A DNA stretch of 64,000 nucleotides from Nematostella vectensis (lineage: Eukaryota > Cnidaria > Anthozoa > Actiniaria > Edwardsiidae), in assembly GCF_932526225.1 (NCBI RefSeq), contig NC_064048.1:10100188-10164187 (forward strand), read 5' to 3'. The position numbers were made by a program, and so were the translations under genes. The notes beneath the pieces are model-generated. The model ran no database searches and was not told where the DNA came from. It saw only the letters and a program-made list of their open reading frames with translations. Positions 12,307 through 24,900 of the stretch are shown in pieces (the stretch's first letter is position 1; each line of letters starts with the position of its first letter).

Positions 12307-14426
12307 TCTGCATTTATATAGCGCCTCATCAATAATTGCCCTAGGCACTTTACAATTATATATCAATTAAAAAAAACATTACACAATTAAAAATTAAAAA
12401 TCACCCTGAAAATAAATTGTGTCTAATAGGAAATGTTACATTTATAAAAATCGATATTATAATTAAATATATATATATATGTATGTATGTAATGTATAAT
12501 TTACAGTGAAATTAAAAAAATGAATTTTAAACTAATTATAAATTAAATGCTTCTTTAAAAAGGTGAGTCTTAAGGCATTGCTTGAAAGTATTGAGATTTT
12601 GTATTGTCCTTAAGTGAAATGGCAACTCATTCCATAGTTTAGGAGCCGCAATCGAAAAAGCGTGGTCACCATAGGTCTTCAAATTGCCCCGTTTGACCTG
12701 AAGGTATTGTTGAGAAGCAGACCGTAGTGATCAGGAATGACTTTTGTACTTGCATAGATCTTTAATATATGGTGGAGCCATTTCATTGAGCCATTTCACT
12801 GTGTCCGAATCAAAATCTCCTCCCCTTCAGCGTATTAAATGAACACTCCTTAAGTCGAAAAAAAGCTACATGGGCCCTGCCTGTAGCTATGTCCTTACTT
12901 ATAGGGGGCTTGGGTAGTCAGGTAAATAAAGATTGTTGTTGTTGTTGTTGTTGTTGTTGCACTTACCACAGTCGGAAAGGCTCCACTCGGTGAATTCAAA
13001 GCAGGTATAATTTGTGCGAGTTGAAGATGCCTTGAGCATTATGCAAATTCCACTATCATTCTCCCATGACTTAAGTGCCGTTGTATTCTTGGTGATATCA
13101 CACTGCAAAGTCCTATTCACACTGGCTGATATTGTTTTGCACTGAGGACTGAGCCGCATAGTTGGCATGTCTAGTTGGGGGCATTCACAGCGGTTCTGAG
13201 GTGATGTGACACCCATATAAACTTCATATTTCAATGGCTCAGCTTCTGAGGGTGATACAGATGTCCAGTAAACTTTGGTGGATTTCTGTACAGGCGGCAG
13301 GCCAACCATTGTTATTTTCAAATTTGCATTGCAAACAGTGATACTGCATTCTTTAGCTGAGAAGAGAAAATATTTTAGAAAAGAATTGGTTGTGCATAAC
13401 TTAGTCCTTCACTTCTAGGGTTCTCCTAATATAAAGAGGTCAATTACCAGCAAACTATTCACATTTCAAACATCTGTCACAGACAAACAGCTCATTACAC
13501 CCCCGCCCCCCCCGCCCCCAGGTCAAACCATATAGCAGTGCTCCCCATTCTAACCAGATATTCAGATAAAAGCAGTTGTCTTTCTATGGAGCACTCCCAG
13601 AATTTACACCTTGTGTTATATTTCCCACTCCCTACAACTTTGGGCCATTTAGTAATTTTGGCCACTTCCTTGAGTTGAGAGTTCATCAGCCCACCACTTC
13701 GCTTTTCTAGCTGCATGTTGGAAATTGTATGTGTGAGTATTTACACAATATTAATAACTGCAGGATGTAAGTTTATCTATTCCTGAGCGTGGTCTTAGCT
13801 CAGTTTTGGTTAGGCTCTATTTCCTGCCGTTTTTACAGGAACGAGCTGGAAATCGAGCCCAAGTTTTGGTGCCCTTTTAGCAAATCGATCAATCAATTTG
13901 TCAACATCAAAGTACTCTCTGGGGTAAATAAAACACATCAAAGCATAAAAAAACGGGTGTAGGGGGCGTGTAGCATATTAGAAACAAAATGAAGAATAGC
14001 AAACTCAATAGATACTTGCCTAGTAAAATAATTGACGAAAGATATAAGTAAGTAAGCTTAAAGATTTGGAATCAATTCATTTGACCCCGCTTGTCGTGTT
14101 CGATTCAAAGAATATCGAATTTCAAACCAAATGTCAAACAAGCCCGCAAAACCACAGACCAAAACTCCATGAAACTTGAGAATACGAGAAGATAACGACA
14201 AAGATTGATAAAGTAAAGTTTAGAAATTATTTAAAGTTGACCATGTGATTCGAGTTTATTACTCGACTTCATAGCCATGTTGTCATCACATAACACAACC
14301 GGTAGAAAAGCATTAAAAAAAACAATATCTACATAGTAACGGTGGTCATATAATAAGTAGATTCTTACCTGTGCTTTTTACAAAAAGGAATAAAAAGAAT
14401 AAGAATATAGCTCGAAATAATCCCAT
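2369..14426 (-). CDS. FN3-rich, cytokine-receptor-like gene, first five exons
   Basis: Five exons read leftwards with matching phases: 14426-14369, 13356-12967, 10448-10285, 5693-5528 and 2448-2369. Exon 1 encodes a signal peptide, MGLFRAIFLFFLFLFVKST, and ends CACAG|GTAAGA. Exon 2 (130 codons, phase 1 to 1) is Cys-rich with several N-glycosylation sites and ends near EFTEWSLSDC. Exons 3 and 4 form one FN3 domain split by an intron: PTPENISLSV, TIKWSPP and YTMRYRIFY in exon 3, then YNVWVECSFLGDWSDTAC in exon 4. Exon 5 opens another FN3 domain (APSEPPKICGF). The paired cysteines and the WS-containing segment near the end of each domain recall class I cytokine receptors, but this is inference; a generic FN3 adhesion receptor is the alternative. 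No transmembrane or cytoplasmic exon was found, so the 3' part probably lies left of the window. Exons 3 and 5 are short and easy to miss. Confidence 0.7.
2548..5512. repeat. 31-bp minisatellite filling receptor intron 4
   Basis: About 95 copies of a 31-bp unit (cagtaacactcaccccctt plus ccagggtccaca on the plus strand). The array fills nearly the whole intron between receptor exons 5 and 4. Read in gene sense (minus), most units contain AAGGGG|GTGAGTG, close to a 5' splice-site consensus, and the unit matches the real exon 4/intron 4 junction (CTACAAGGGG|GTAAGTG). Variants include units with cttatcc and a 3-unit subpattern with caacagaaagactcactcc. The copy number may be affected by assembly. 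Confidence 0.93.
5878..5972. repeat. Inverted fragment of the 31-bp minisatellite
   Basis: Two to three units of the same 31-bp repeat in opposite orientation (gaccctggaagggggtgagt on plus), with a degenerate piece at 5736-5765. They lie upstream of receptor exon 4 in gene sense, so exon 4 (5528-5693) sits between inverted copies. Confidence 0.8.
6013..6050 (+). repeat. Truncated 5' LTR remnant
   Basis: These 38 bp start with TGTAGGACTGGG and match the first 38 bp of the 3' LTR with about three mismatches. The match stops abruptly at gag-like sequence, showing a deletion. Confidence 0.85.
6051..6560 (+). pseudogene. gag fragment with CCHC zinc knuckle (gypsy)
   Basis: This is the C-terminal part of a gag protein: a capsid-like helical stretch, a Lys-rich linker, then one zinc knuckle of form CX2CX4HX4C (CRKCKRKGHWARDC, about 6380-6421) that would bind RNA. 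The N-terminal half is missing because of the deletion joining the 5' LTR remnant to gag. The frame overlaps the protease frame by about 50 bp in the -1 frame, consistent with the frameshifting gag-pol arrangement of many Ty3/gypsy elements. Confidence 0.85.
6512..10118 (+). pseudogene. pol remnant: PR, RT, RNase H, integrase (gypsy)
   Basis: Protease at about 6570-6830 (active-site LIDTGAE). Reverse transcriptase about 7380-8010 with VDYRKLN near 7570 and the catalytic YLDD near 7870. RNase H about 8210-8500 (TCDAS, YTDHH). Integrase about 8930-9500 (DQGADLNSQ; PFHPQSDG near 9350), then a C-terminal beta-rich tail to 10118. Breaks seen: frame change near 6778; in-frame stop at 7375-7377; extra G in a G run near 7552; frame change near 7785; a deletion near 7915 removing the segment after YLDD; stops near 8015 and 8345; further breaks near 9000, 9495 and 9745. 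It cannot encode a working polyprotein. Confidence 0.9.
10114..10129 (+). other. Polypurine tract of gypsy element
   Basis: GATAGGAAGGGGACA lies directly before the 3' LTR start, the expected position of the plus-strand primer. Confidence 0.7.
10130..10248 (+). repeat. 3' LTR (119 bp)
   Basis: Runs from TGTAGGACTGGG to GTTACA, with TG...CA ends. It is followed by GATG, matching the four bases before the 5' LTR remnant. At 119 bp it is unusually short for an LTR. Confidence 0.75.
10762..10775. promoter_or_regulatory. RFX X-box-like palindrome
   Basis: GTTCCCATGGCAAC fits the RFX X-box consensus. It lies in receptor intron 2 within what looks like old repeat sequence, so a regulatory role is doubtful. 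Confidence 0.2.
12222..12306. repeat. (AAT)n microsatellite
   Basis: About 28 uninterrupted AAT/TAA units, immediately followed by the dispersed element at 12307. Confidence 0.97.
12307..12840. mobile_element. Dispersed element with tttatatagcgcc end
   Basis: Next to the AAT microsatellite is catttatatagcgcc...gcactttacaatta, then an AT-rich stretch, then a segment with ctcattccatagtttagg. This arrangement, with AAT repeats, recurs as a non-coding dispersed repeat in many aquatic animal genomes in my general knowledge. I do not assign a class. It lies in receptor intron 2. Confidence 0.5.
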
Positions 14427-14430
14427 TGAA

Positions 14431-14441
14431 GAAAGCGAAAG
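14431..14441. promoter_or_regulatory. ISRE/IRF-like element at receptor start
   Basis: GAAAGCGAAAG on the plus strand fits the IRF core GAAANNGAAA. It lies 5 bp upstream of the receptor start codon, in the presumed 5' UTR. Confidence 0.35.
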
Positions 14442-14480
14442 TCACTCTTGTCGTAATGGTCGTCGTTTGCTCTGCACTGC

Positions 14481-14490
14481 ATATTTTATA
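14481..14490 (-). promoter_or_regulatory. TATA box of the receptor gene
   Basis: TATAAAATAT on the minus strand, 55 bp upstream of the signal-peptide ATG. It would place transcription start near 14455 and give a roughly 30-nt 5' UTR. Confidence 0.55.
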
Positions 14491-14644
14491 CACGCCACTG
14501 GCCAGAAAACTGACAACCGGAAATGAAAAGTTCGAGAACGAACAGTGGGAACGTCAGGGAGTAGAGATTTTGGCTCAAGAATCCAACTTGTGCAAAATGT
14601 TTTATCGCGAAGCCGCATTTTCAGAACATCGATTTCTTTTTGTA

Positions 14645-14823
14645 TTTTCTGTTCCGCCAGTCAAATTATTCTAAGCCAATCAGATTCTTGCCATCTCTCG
14701 CCTAGTGCAGTTGCCTGGCTTTCTGTCGCGACACTGTCTGGTTTTCGTCCAGAGGATAGCCAGGGAAGTGCACACAGCGAGACTCTGATTGGCTCAGAAT
14801 GGTTTTACTGACGGAACAGAAAA
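14645..14823. mobile_element. Foldback MITE
   Basis: The ends are inverted copies: ttttctgttccgccagt on the left and actgacggaacagaaaa on the right. The similarity continues inward (ctaagccaatcaga / tctgattggctcag), so the ~180-bp element folds into one hairpin. It lies just upstream of the receptor promoter. Confidence 0.75.
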
Positions 14824-15964
14824 CCAAAACAAATCGTGTTTTGAAGTGTGAAGTCGAAAAAAGCCAGTGCAGGAAAAAATTCCTCGCGAAATAACTCTCA
14901 ACAACTAAAGTTTGCCCCCAGTGTCATGTAAGTTACTACTAGTAATATTAGACGTTTTTGTAACTTTGCTTATATATATTTTCCATACATTTCCATACAA
15001 AATGTTGATTTTTTTTCTTTTATTCAAACTTATTTCTTACTGTACATCTGAATTTTGCACAAATGCTACATGTATTTACAGTATAACGTATAAGCAAGGC
15101 CAAAGGCGTAGCCTGTTAAAAACCCTGGCTATGCCGCTGAAGGTACATGATAATTTACACGTAGCATGTGGATGTATCAGCATATCCCCTTTCCTGCAAA
15201 ATATCTTGCATAATCTTGTCCAAAATATTCTTTATATATTATAATCATAAATAAATAGAAAACATATATTTTGTTGATACTAAAGTGAATGATAAAATTA
15301 TAAACGTAAACTCTAGTAAACCCCCTCTTCATAAACCATCCCCCTCTCTCTGAAACACAAAACAAAAAAGCCCTTAAGTTTCATATTTTATGGTATTATC
15401 TTGATAACCATGATAATTTATTCTGAAAGTGGGCTTTTGAGAAACTCCAGCAAAATGCTGAATCTTTGACGTCTCCAGGCATACCTAGGGGAAGGTGCAG
15501 TTTGTGTGCCCCCCCCCCCCTCTTGGCCACCAAAATGTGGGCCTTAGTGTGACAGAAGTCCATACAAATGCATACAAGATACAAGACTATCACGCCAGCT
15601 ACATATCTTTTGAAAAATATATATCTTAAAAATCAATTATTGCATTAAGAACAATAAAAACTGCCTTTGAATCAGAACTCTGTGGGTGTGATGAATTTAT
15701 GTAGTTCCCTATCAAAAATACAAAGCGGCCAACTTTGAATGCTCAAGGTTTAAGCATCCGTCCCACCATACCCACTATTCTATATGTACCTTTTCTGATT
15801 CATTTCTTAGCAAAATCATGGGTTCAAAGCTGCCTCCATCTTTTTACACTGACCATATTTCCTGGTATGTAAGATACACATTTTCAGAAAACGAGGACAT
15901 CGCCGATGTAACACCCCTTTTCTTACTGCAATGTCCCTGATGTAGATGTTCATTTAACAAAGTC

Positions 15965-18900
15965 TCACTCATGCTTTTTGGATCTGAATTTAAGGAATTC
16001 GGGAATTTTTAGCGGCCATTCATACTCATTTGGAACACGCCCATTGACATTCTCCTCAAAGAACGAGAACAGTGGGAACCAGACTTTGGTACGCTTGTCT
16101 TCTTTTTTGATTGACAGACTGTTGGCAAGGGTGTGGTAGTAAAGGAACAGACGGGAGGAGATGTAGAATGCTATGAGGACATCTATGGAATAGTGCTCAT
16201 GTGCAGCAAGGATAAAGAAAATCCCAAATAAGTTGAGCACCCAACAGGCTGTGTGTAGGTAGTACCAGTATCGGGGAGTATCTAGAACGTCGCAAATAAA
16301 ACATGAATCACTATGTAATAAAAATGTCAAAGCATGGGGCATATCAACAGTTGACTGAATTTATCAGCTAGTATACCACCACCACCTTGGACTTCAAGTT
16401 AAACATGTTCCCCCTATTTCCTGCTATTCAGATCATCCACAGGACTGCACATAATCTAGAGGAGGGTTGGGGCTTAAAACCCCTTTCTTGGAGTGACAAG
16501 GGAAAGATGCCATAAAGACCATTACCTTAACCTAACGCAACCCTGATGTCTAAAAAAAAATTTTTAATGGATTTGGAGTTCCTGAGATACTGATATCATC
16601 GCGGAAAACCCTCTCCGTTCGGTGATCAGGTGCAATCTTGTATTTTAAGCCGTGTGGTTCCTGGAGGCGAGCGCAAAAACGGACGCTCACCCCCAGGAAC
16701 CACACGGCTTCAAATACAAGATTGCACCCGATCACCAAACAGAGAGGGTTTTTCGCAATAATAGCACCAAGTACCACCTGCAAGCAGGCTACTGTAACAC
16801 AGCATTTCTTACTTGTAGATGCTTGGCCCCCAAACATTCTAATTACTGCAGTAGCGTGCATTTATTCAATAAGACCGCCTTCAAACATAGGAATTTGACT
16901 TTGTGGGAGCCAGACATGTATTGCAAAAATACAAAAATGTATATGCAAAAATGTTGTTTGAATTTGCCACCCAGGAAGGTCACGTGATCTCTTAGCCCAA
17001 GTCCCCTTTTGTCCTACCCTATTATTACTGTATCTTTTTTTCTCTTGATTAATGTTGAACCCCTTGCTCTTATAATGCCCATAAACACCCAGAAGAAAAA
17101 CTGTCATATTTTAACCCATTGCCTCCTGGCTTTTTTTGAGCTGAATTTACAAAAAACAGACTGAAAACAGATACCTCCCCCCCCCTATTCTGAGTTTTAT
17201 ACAGCCCGTCAAAGTCAAACACAGCTGCACCTAGTCAGCGGTATCCAAGCTTTCCAACAGTGCTTTGCGGTCCCCACTTTTAATCCCTTGTCGTTGTGCT
17301 GAAGCCAGCACAAGTTGATGGTTGCTTGTATTTTTCATCAAAAATGAAGTCTTTTGGGGCATAATTGAGTGCTTTGCTTATGGATATTTGCAAGCAAAGG
17401 TGGATTCATGATGATTTTTTCTTGTTTGGCTTTGCCTGGATGAGAAAATAATTTTCTAATGAATCACCACAGCTCTCCTAAATGCTGTCTTTTCTAAAAC
17501 CAAATTGATTCCAAAATTGTTTACACTGCTATTCTGGGTCTGTATGACCTGGAATTGATTTGTTTGGCTTCGGGGTGAAAAGACTTATAAAAAAACCATC
17601 TGACTTTGGGGAGAGGAGTGTTGACTGGCCCTCCCCTCGTGAATTATTCCCTGGATCTCCCAGAATGCTTTGCAATACGTAAAGACATCTTCGTGGTTGT
17701 ACAATCCTTCAAGGAGTGGACATTGTGTTTTGAGGCCATGGAAATGTACCTTGAGGATCAGAATAAAGGTATCTATTTGTGTCTTGAGCTGTGTTTGCTG
17801 ATCTCTCTCCCTTGTGTGGTATTTTGAGCGTTTTATTGAGAGGGGTGATTCTGCTTTTCTCTCCTTGTTCGATTTGAGATTTGTCAAAGAACCTGTGCTA
17901 TTATTTGGCTTAAGAGTAGATGCCAACACCTTGGTTGGATGCATATCTGCAAGACCATTTATCCCTTAGACTGATGCCTGAGTATCTTCATCTTGTTGTG
18001 TTTAGTTTGCATTGATGAATTTTTTGGGTTGTGGTTACTTCCCAAAGCCGGTACAGGCCGGTTGAGGGGTCAATGTGTTAACAGTGCTAAGATAGAATCA
18101 AAATATGGAAGAAGGCTTATATGTGGGTAAATACAGTAATATATGGCATATTTTTTTCATGTATGTATACTCACATTCTGTTATAAAGAAGTTCAAAAGG
18201 GTGATAACAACTGTGTGGCCGCTGAACATGTAATCCCCACATGAACGAACACCATTTACTGACATGCCAAAACCAAACATGATTTCAAATGCACGATGTA
18301 GCTTAGCCCACACATCCCCATAAAGCTGAAATAAAGACATGGCATAAGATGTAGAGTTAATTACTAAAATAATAAAATAATGACTGATAGTTATTGACTT
18401 CTTCAGGACCAACTCAGGCAGAAAAAAAATTGGCAGAGTATTATACCATTTTTTTTCATTACTCTGGTTCAAGAACTATGACTATTTGGGTATTTTTTTA
18501 TAATAAAATTTAATCTGTTAACAATAACAGCTGACATAATTACAAGGGAGCACAACAACTGTAACATTGATGTCTTTGTGTGCAGACTGAGCAGAGATGT
18601 TACCCCAACCTAGCAAAGATGTGCATAGTTGATAGGGAAGGGGAAAAATTGGTGAAGCGTTTACCAAATTTTTTACCTCAATTAAACTTTTCTCAACACC
18701 AGCTAGCACCTCCCAACACAGTGTTTGAACAGCACGAGCATAGCTGGGCTAGCATTGTTTAGCTTTTTGCACAGGACTTTTGACACCTCCCAACACAGTG
18801 TTTGAACAGAACGAGCATAGCTGGGCTAGCATTGTTTAGCTTTTTGCACAGGACTTTGGACACCTCCCAACACAGTGTTTAAACAGAACGAGCATAGCTG

Positions 18901-21900
18901 GGCTAGCATTGTTTAGCTTTTTGCCAGGACTTTGGACACCTCCCAACACAGTGTTTGAACAGCACAAGCATAGCTGGGCTAGCATTGTTTAGCTTTTTGC
19001 CAGGACTTTGGACACCTCCCAACACAGTGTTTAAACAGAACGAGCACAGCTGGGCTAGCATTGTTTAGCTTTTTGCCAGGACTTTGGACACCTCCCAACA
19101 CAGTGTTTGAACAGCACGAGCATAGCTGGGCTAGCATTGTTTAGCTTTTTGCACAGGACTTTGGACACCTCCCAACACAGTGTTTGAACAGCACGAGCAT
19201 AGCTGGGCTAGCATTGTTTAGCTTTTTGCACAGGACTTTGGACACCTCCCAACACAGTGTTTAAACAGAACGAGCATAGCTGGGCTAGCATTGTTTAGCT
19301 TTTTGCACAGGACTTTGGACACCTCCCAACACAGTGTTTAAACAGCACGAGCATAGCTGGGCTAGCATTGTTTAGCTTTTTGCACAGGACTTTGGACACC
19401 TCCCAACACAGTGTTTGAACAGCACGAGCATAGCTGGGCTAGCATTGTTTAGCTTTTTGCACAGGACTTTGGACACCTCCCAACACAGTGTTTGAACAGC
19501 ACGAGCATAGCTGGGCTAGCATTATTTAGCTTTTTGCCAGGACTTTGGACACCTCCCAACACAGTGTTTAAACAGAACGAGCATAGCTGGGCTAGCATTG
19601 TTTAGCTTTTTGCCAGGACTTTGGACACCTCCCAACACAGTGTTTAAACAGAACGAGCACAGCTGGGCTAGCATTGTTTAGCTTTTTGCCAGGACTTTGG
19701 ACACCTCCCAACACAGTGTTTAAACAGAACGAGCACAGCTGGGCTAGCATTATTTAGCTTTTTGCCAGGACTTTGGACACCTCCCAACACAGTGTTTGAA
19801 CAGCACGAGCATAGCTGGGCTAGCATTGTTTAGCTTTTTGCACAGGACTTTGGACACCTCCCAACACAGTGTTTAAACAGAACGAGCATAGCTGGGCTAG
19901 CATTGTTTAGCTTTTTGCACAGGACTTTGGACACCTCCCAACACAGTGTTTGAACAGCACGAGCATAGCTGGGCTAGCATTGTTTAGCTTTTTGCACAGG
20001 ACTTTGGACACCTCCCAACACAGTGTTTAAACAGAACGAGCATAGCTGGGCTAGCATTGTTTAGCTTTTTGCACAGGACTTTTGACACCTCCCAACACAG
20101 TGTTTGAACAGAACGAGCATAGCTGGGCTAGCATTGTTTAGCTTTTTGCACAGGACTTTGGACACCTCCCAACAAAGTGTTTAAACAGAACGAGCATAGC
20201 TGGGCTAGCATTGTTTAGCTTTTTGCCAGGACTTTGGACACCTCCCAACACAGTGTTTAAACAGAACGAGCATAGCTGGGCTAGCATTGTTTAGCTTTTT
20301 GCCAGGACTTTGGACACCTCCCAACACAGTGTTTAAACAGAACGAGCACAGCTGGGCTAGCATTGTTTAGCTTTTTGCCAGGACTTTGGACACCTCCCAA
20401 CACAGTGTTTGAACAGCACGAGCATAGCTGGGCTAGCATTGTTTAGCTTTTTGCACAGGACTTTGGACACCTCCCAACACAGTGTTTGAACAGCACGAGC
20501 ATAGCTGGGCTAGCATTGTTTAGCTTTTTGCACAGGACTTTGGACACCTCCCAACACAGTGTTTAAACAGAACGAGCATAGCTGGGCTAGCATTGTTTAG
20601 CTTTTTGCACAGGACTTTGGACACCTCCCAACACAGTGTTTGAACAGCACGAGCATAGCTGGGCTAGCATTGTTTAGCTTTTTGCACAGGACTTTGGACA
20701 CCTCCCAACACAGTGTTTGAACAGCACGAGCATAGCTGGGCTAGCATTGTTTAGCTTTTTGCACAGGACTTTGGACACCTCCCAACACAGTGTTTGAACA
20801 GCACGAGCATAGCTGGGCTAGCATTATTTAGCTTTTTGCCAGGACTTTGGACACCTCCCAACACAGTGTTTAAACAGAACGAGCATAGCTGGGCTAGCAT
20901 TGTTTAGCTTTTTGCCAGGACTTTGGACACCTCCCAACACAGTGTTTAAACAGAACGAGCACAGCTGGGCTAGCATTGTTTAGCTTTTTGCCAGGACTTT
21001 GGACACCTCCCAACACAGTGTTTAAACAGAACGAGCACAGCTGGGCTAGCATTATTTAGCTTTTTGCCAGGACTTTGGACACCTCCCAACACAGTGTTTG
21101 AACAGCACGAGCATAGCTGGGCTAGCATTGTTTAGCTTTTTGCACAGGACTTTGGACACCTCCCAACACAGTGTTTAAACAGAACGAGCATAGCTGGGCT
21201 AGCATTGTTTAGCTTTTTGCACAGGACTTTGGACACCTCCCAACACAGTGTTTGAACAGCACGAGCATAGCTGGGCTAGCATTGTTTAGCTTTTTGCACA
21301 GGACTTTGGACACCTCCCAACACAGTGTTTAAACAGAACGAGCATAGCTGGGCTAGCATTGTTTAGCTTTTTGCCAGGACTTTGGAGACCTCCCAACACA
21401 GTGTTTGAACAGCACGAGCATAGCTGGGCTAGCATTGTTTAGCTTTTTGCACAGGACTTTGGACACCTCCCAACACAGTGTTTGAACAGCACGAGCATAG
21501 CTGGGCTAGCATTGTTTAGCTTTTTGCCAGGACTTTGGACACCTCCCAACACAGTGTTTAAACAGAACGAGCATAGCTGGGCTAGCATTATTTAGCATTT
21601 TGCACAGGACTTTGGACACCTCCCAACACAGTGTTTAAACAGAACGAGCATAGCTGGGCTAGCATTGTTTAGCTTTTTGCACAGGACTTTGGACACCTCC
21701 CAACAGAGTGTTTGAACAGCACGAGCATAGCTGGGCTAGCATTGTTTAGCTTTTTGCACAGGACTTTGGACACCTCCCAACACAGTGTTTGAACAGCACG
21801 AGCATAGCTGGGCTAGCATTGTTTAGCTTTTTGCACAGGACTTTGGACACCTCCCAACACAGTGTTTAAACAGAACAAGCATAGCTGGGCTAGCATTGTT

Positions 21901-24900
21901 TAGCTTTTTGCACAGGACTTTCGACACCTCCCAACACAGTGTTTGAACAGCACGAGCATAGCTGGGCTAGCATTGTTTAGCTTTTAGCCAGGACTTTGGA
22001 CACCTCCCAACACAGTGTTTGAACAGCACGAGCATAGCTGGGCTAGCATTGTTTAGCTTTTTGCACAGGACTTTGGACACCTCCCAACACAGTGTTTAAA
22101 CAGCACGAGCATAGCTGGGCTAGCATTGTTTAGCTTTTTGCACAGGACTTTGGACACCTCCCAACACAGTGTTTGAACAGCACGAGCATAGCTGGGCTAG
22201 CATTGTTTAGCTTTTTGCACAGGACTTTGGACACCTCCCAACACAGTGTTTAAACAGAACGAGCATAGCTGGGCTAGCATTGTTTAGCTTTTTGCCAGGA
22301 CTTTGGAGACCTCCCAACACAGTGTTTGAACAGCACGAGCATAGCTGGGCTAGCATTGTTTAGCTTTTTGCACAGGACTTTGGACACCTCCCAACACAGT
22401 GTTTGAACAGCACGAGCATAGCTGGGCTAGCATTGTTTAGCTTTTTGCCAGGACTTTGGACACCTCCCAACACAGTGTTTAAACAGAACGAGCATAGCTG
22501 GGCTAGCATTATTTAGCATTTTGCACAGGACTTTGGACACCTCCCAACACAGTGTTTAAACAGAACGAGCATAGCTGGGCTAGCATTGTTTAGCTTTTTG
22601 CACAGGACTTTGGACACCTCCCAACAGAGTGTTTGAACAGCACGAGCATAGCTGGGCTAGCATTGTTTAGCTTTTTGCACAGGACTTTGGACACCTCCCA
22701 ACACAGTGTTTGAACAGCACGAGCATAGCTGGGCTAGCATTGTTTAGCTTTTTGCACAGGACTTTGGACACCTCCCAACACAGTGTTTAAACAGAACAAG
22801 CATAGCTGGGCTAGCATTGTTTAGCTTTTTGCACAGGACTTTCGACACCTCCCAACACAGTGTTTGAACAGCACGAGCATAGCTGGGCTAGCATTGTTTA
22901 GCTTTTAGCCAGGACTTTGGACACCTCCCAACACAGTGTTTGAACAGCACGAGCATAGCTGGGCTAGCATTGTTTAGCTTTTTGCACAGGACTTTGGACA
23001 CCTCCCAACACAGTGTTTAAACAGCACGAGCATAGCTGGGCTAGCATTGTTTAGCTTTTTGCACAGGACTTTGGACACCTCCCAACACAGTGTTTGAACA
23101 GCACGAGCATAGCTGGGCTAGCATTGTTTAGCTTTTTGCACAGGACTTTGGACACCTCCCAACACAGTGTTTGAACAGAACGAGCATAGCTGGGCTAGCA
23201 TTGTTTAGCTTTTTGCCAGGACTTTGGACACCTCCCAACACAGTGTTTGAAGAGCACGAGCATAGCTGGGCTAGCATTGTTTAGCTTTTTGCCAGGACTT
23301 TGGACACCTCCCAACACAGTGTTTAAACAGCACAAGCATAGCTGGGCTAGCATTGTTTAGCTTTTTGCACAGGACTTTGGACACCTCCCAACACAGTGTT
23401 TAAACAGAACAAGCATAGCTGGGCTAGCATTGTTTAGCTTTTTGCACAGGACTTTGGACACCTCCCAACACAGTGTTTGAACAGAACGAGCATAGCTGGG
23501 CTAGCATTGTTTAGCTTTTTGCCAGGACTTTGGACACCTCCCAACACAGTGTTTGAACAGCACAAGCATAGCTGGGCTAGCATTGTTTAGCTTTTTGCAC
23601 AGGACTTTGGACACCTCCCAACACAGTGTTTAAACAGCACGAGCATAGCTGGGCTAGCATTGTTTAGCTTTTTGCACAGGACTTTGGACACCTCCCAACA
23701 CAGTGTTTAAACAGAACAAGCATAGCTGGGCTAGCATTGTTTAGCTTTTTGCACAGGACTTTGGACACCTCCCAACACAGTGTTTGAACAGCACGAGCAT
23801 AGCTCGGCTAGCATTGTTTAGCTTTTTGCACAGGACTTTGGACACCTCCCAACACAGTGTTTGAACAGCATGAGCATAGCTAGGCTAGCATTGTTTAGCT
23901 TTTTGCAAGGACTTTGGACACCTCCCAACACAGTGTTTGAACAGAACGAGCATAGCTGGGCTAGCATTGTTTAGCTTTTTGCACAGGACTTTGGACACCT
24001 CCCAACACAGTGTTTAAACAGAACGAGCATAGCTGGGCTAGCATTGTTTAGCTTTTTGCACAGGACTTTGGAGACCTCCCAACACAGTGTTTGAACAGCA
24101 CGAGCATAGCTGGGCTAGCATTGTTTAGCTTTTTGCCAGGACTTTGGACACCTCCCAACACAGTGTTTAAACAGAACGAGCATAGCTTGGCTAGCATTGT
24201 TTAGCTTTTTGCCAGGACTTTGGACACCTCCCAACACAGTGTTTGAACAGCACGAGCATAGCTGGGCTAGCATTGTTTAGCTTTTTGCACAGGACTTTGG
24301 ACACCTCCCAACACAGTGTTTAAACAGAACGAGCATAGCTGGGCTAGCATTGTTTAGCTTTTTGCACCGGACTTTGGACACCTCCCAACACAGTGTTTGA
24401 ACAGCACAAGCATAGCTGGGCTAGCATTGTTTAGCTTTTTGCACAGGACTTTGGACACCTCCCAACACAGTGTTTGAACAGCATGAGCATAGCTGGGCTA
24501 GCATTGTTTAGCTTTTTGCACAGGACTTTGGACACCTCCCAACACAGTGTTTGAACAGCATGAGCATAGCTGGGCTAGCATTGTTTAGCTTTTTGCACAG
24601 GACTTTGGACACCTCCCAACACAGTGTTTGAACAGCATGAGCATAGCTGGGCTAGCATTGTTTAGCTTTTTGCCAGGACTTTGGACACCTCCCAACACAG
24701 TGTTTAAACAGAACGAGCATAGCTGGGCTAGCATTGTTTAGCTTTTTGCCAGGACTTTGGACACCTCCCAACACAGTGTTTGAACAGCACAAGCATAGCT
24801 GGGCTAGCATTGTTTAGCTTTTTGCCAGGACTTTGGATACCTCCCAACACAGTGTTCAAACAGAACGAGCATAGCTGGGCTAGCATTGTTTAGCTTTTTG

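Noticed and set aside
11940-12366. Open frames with poly-Ile or poly-Tyr
   Set aside because: They only translate the AAT microsatellite.
14426-14674. Plus-strand open frame with a hydrophobic start
   Set aside because: It begins with TTG, runs opposite to the receptor promoter and enters the foldback element.
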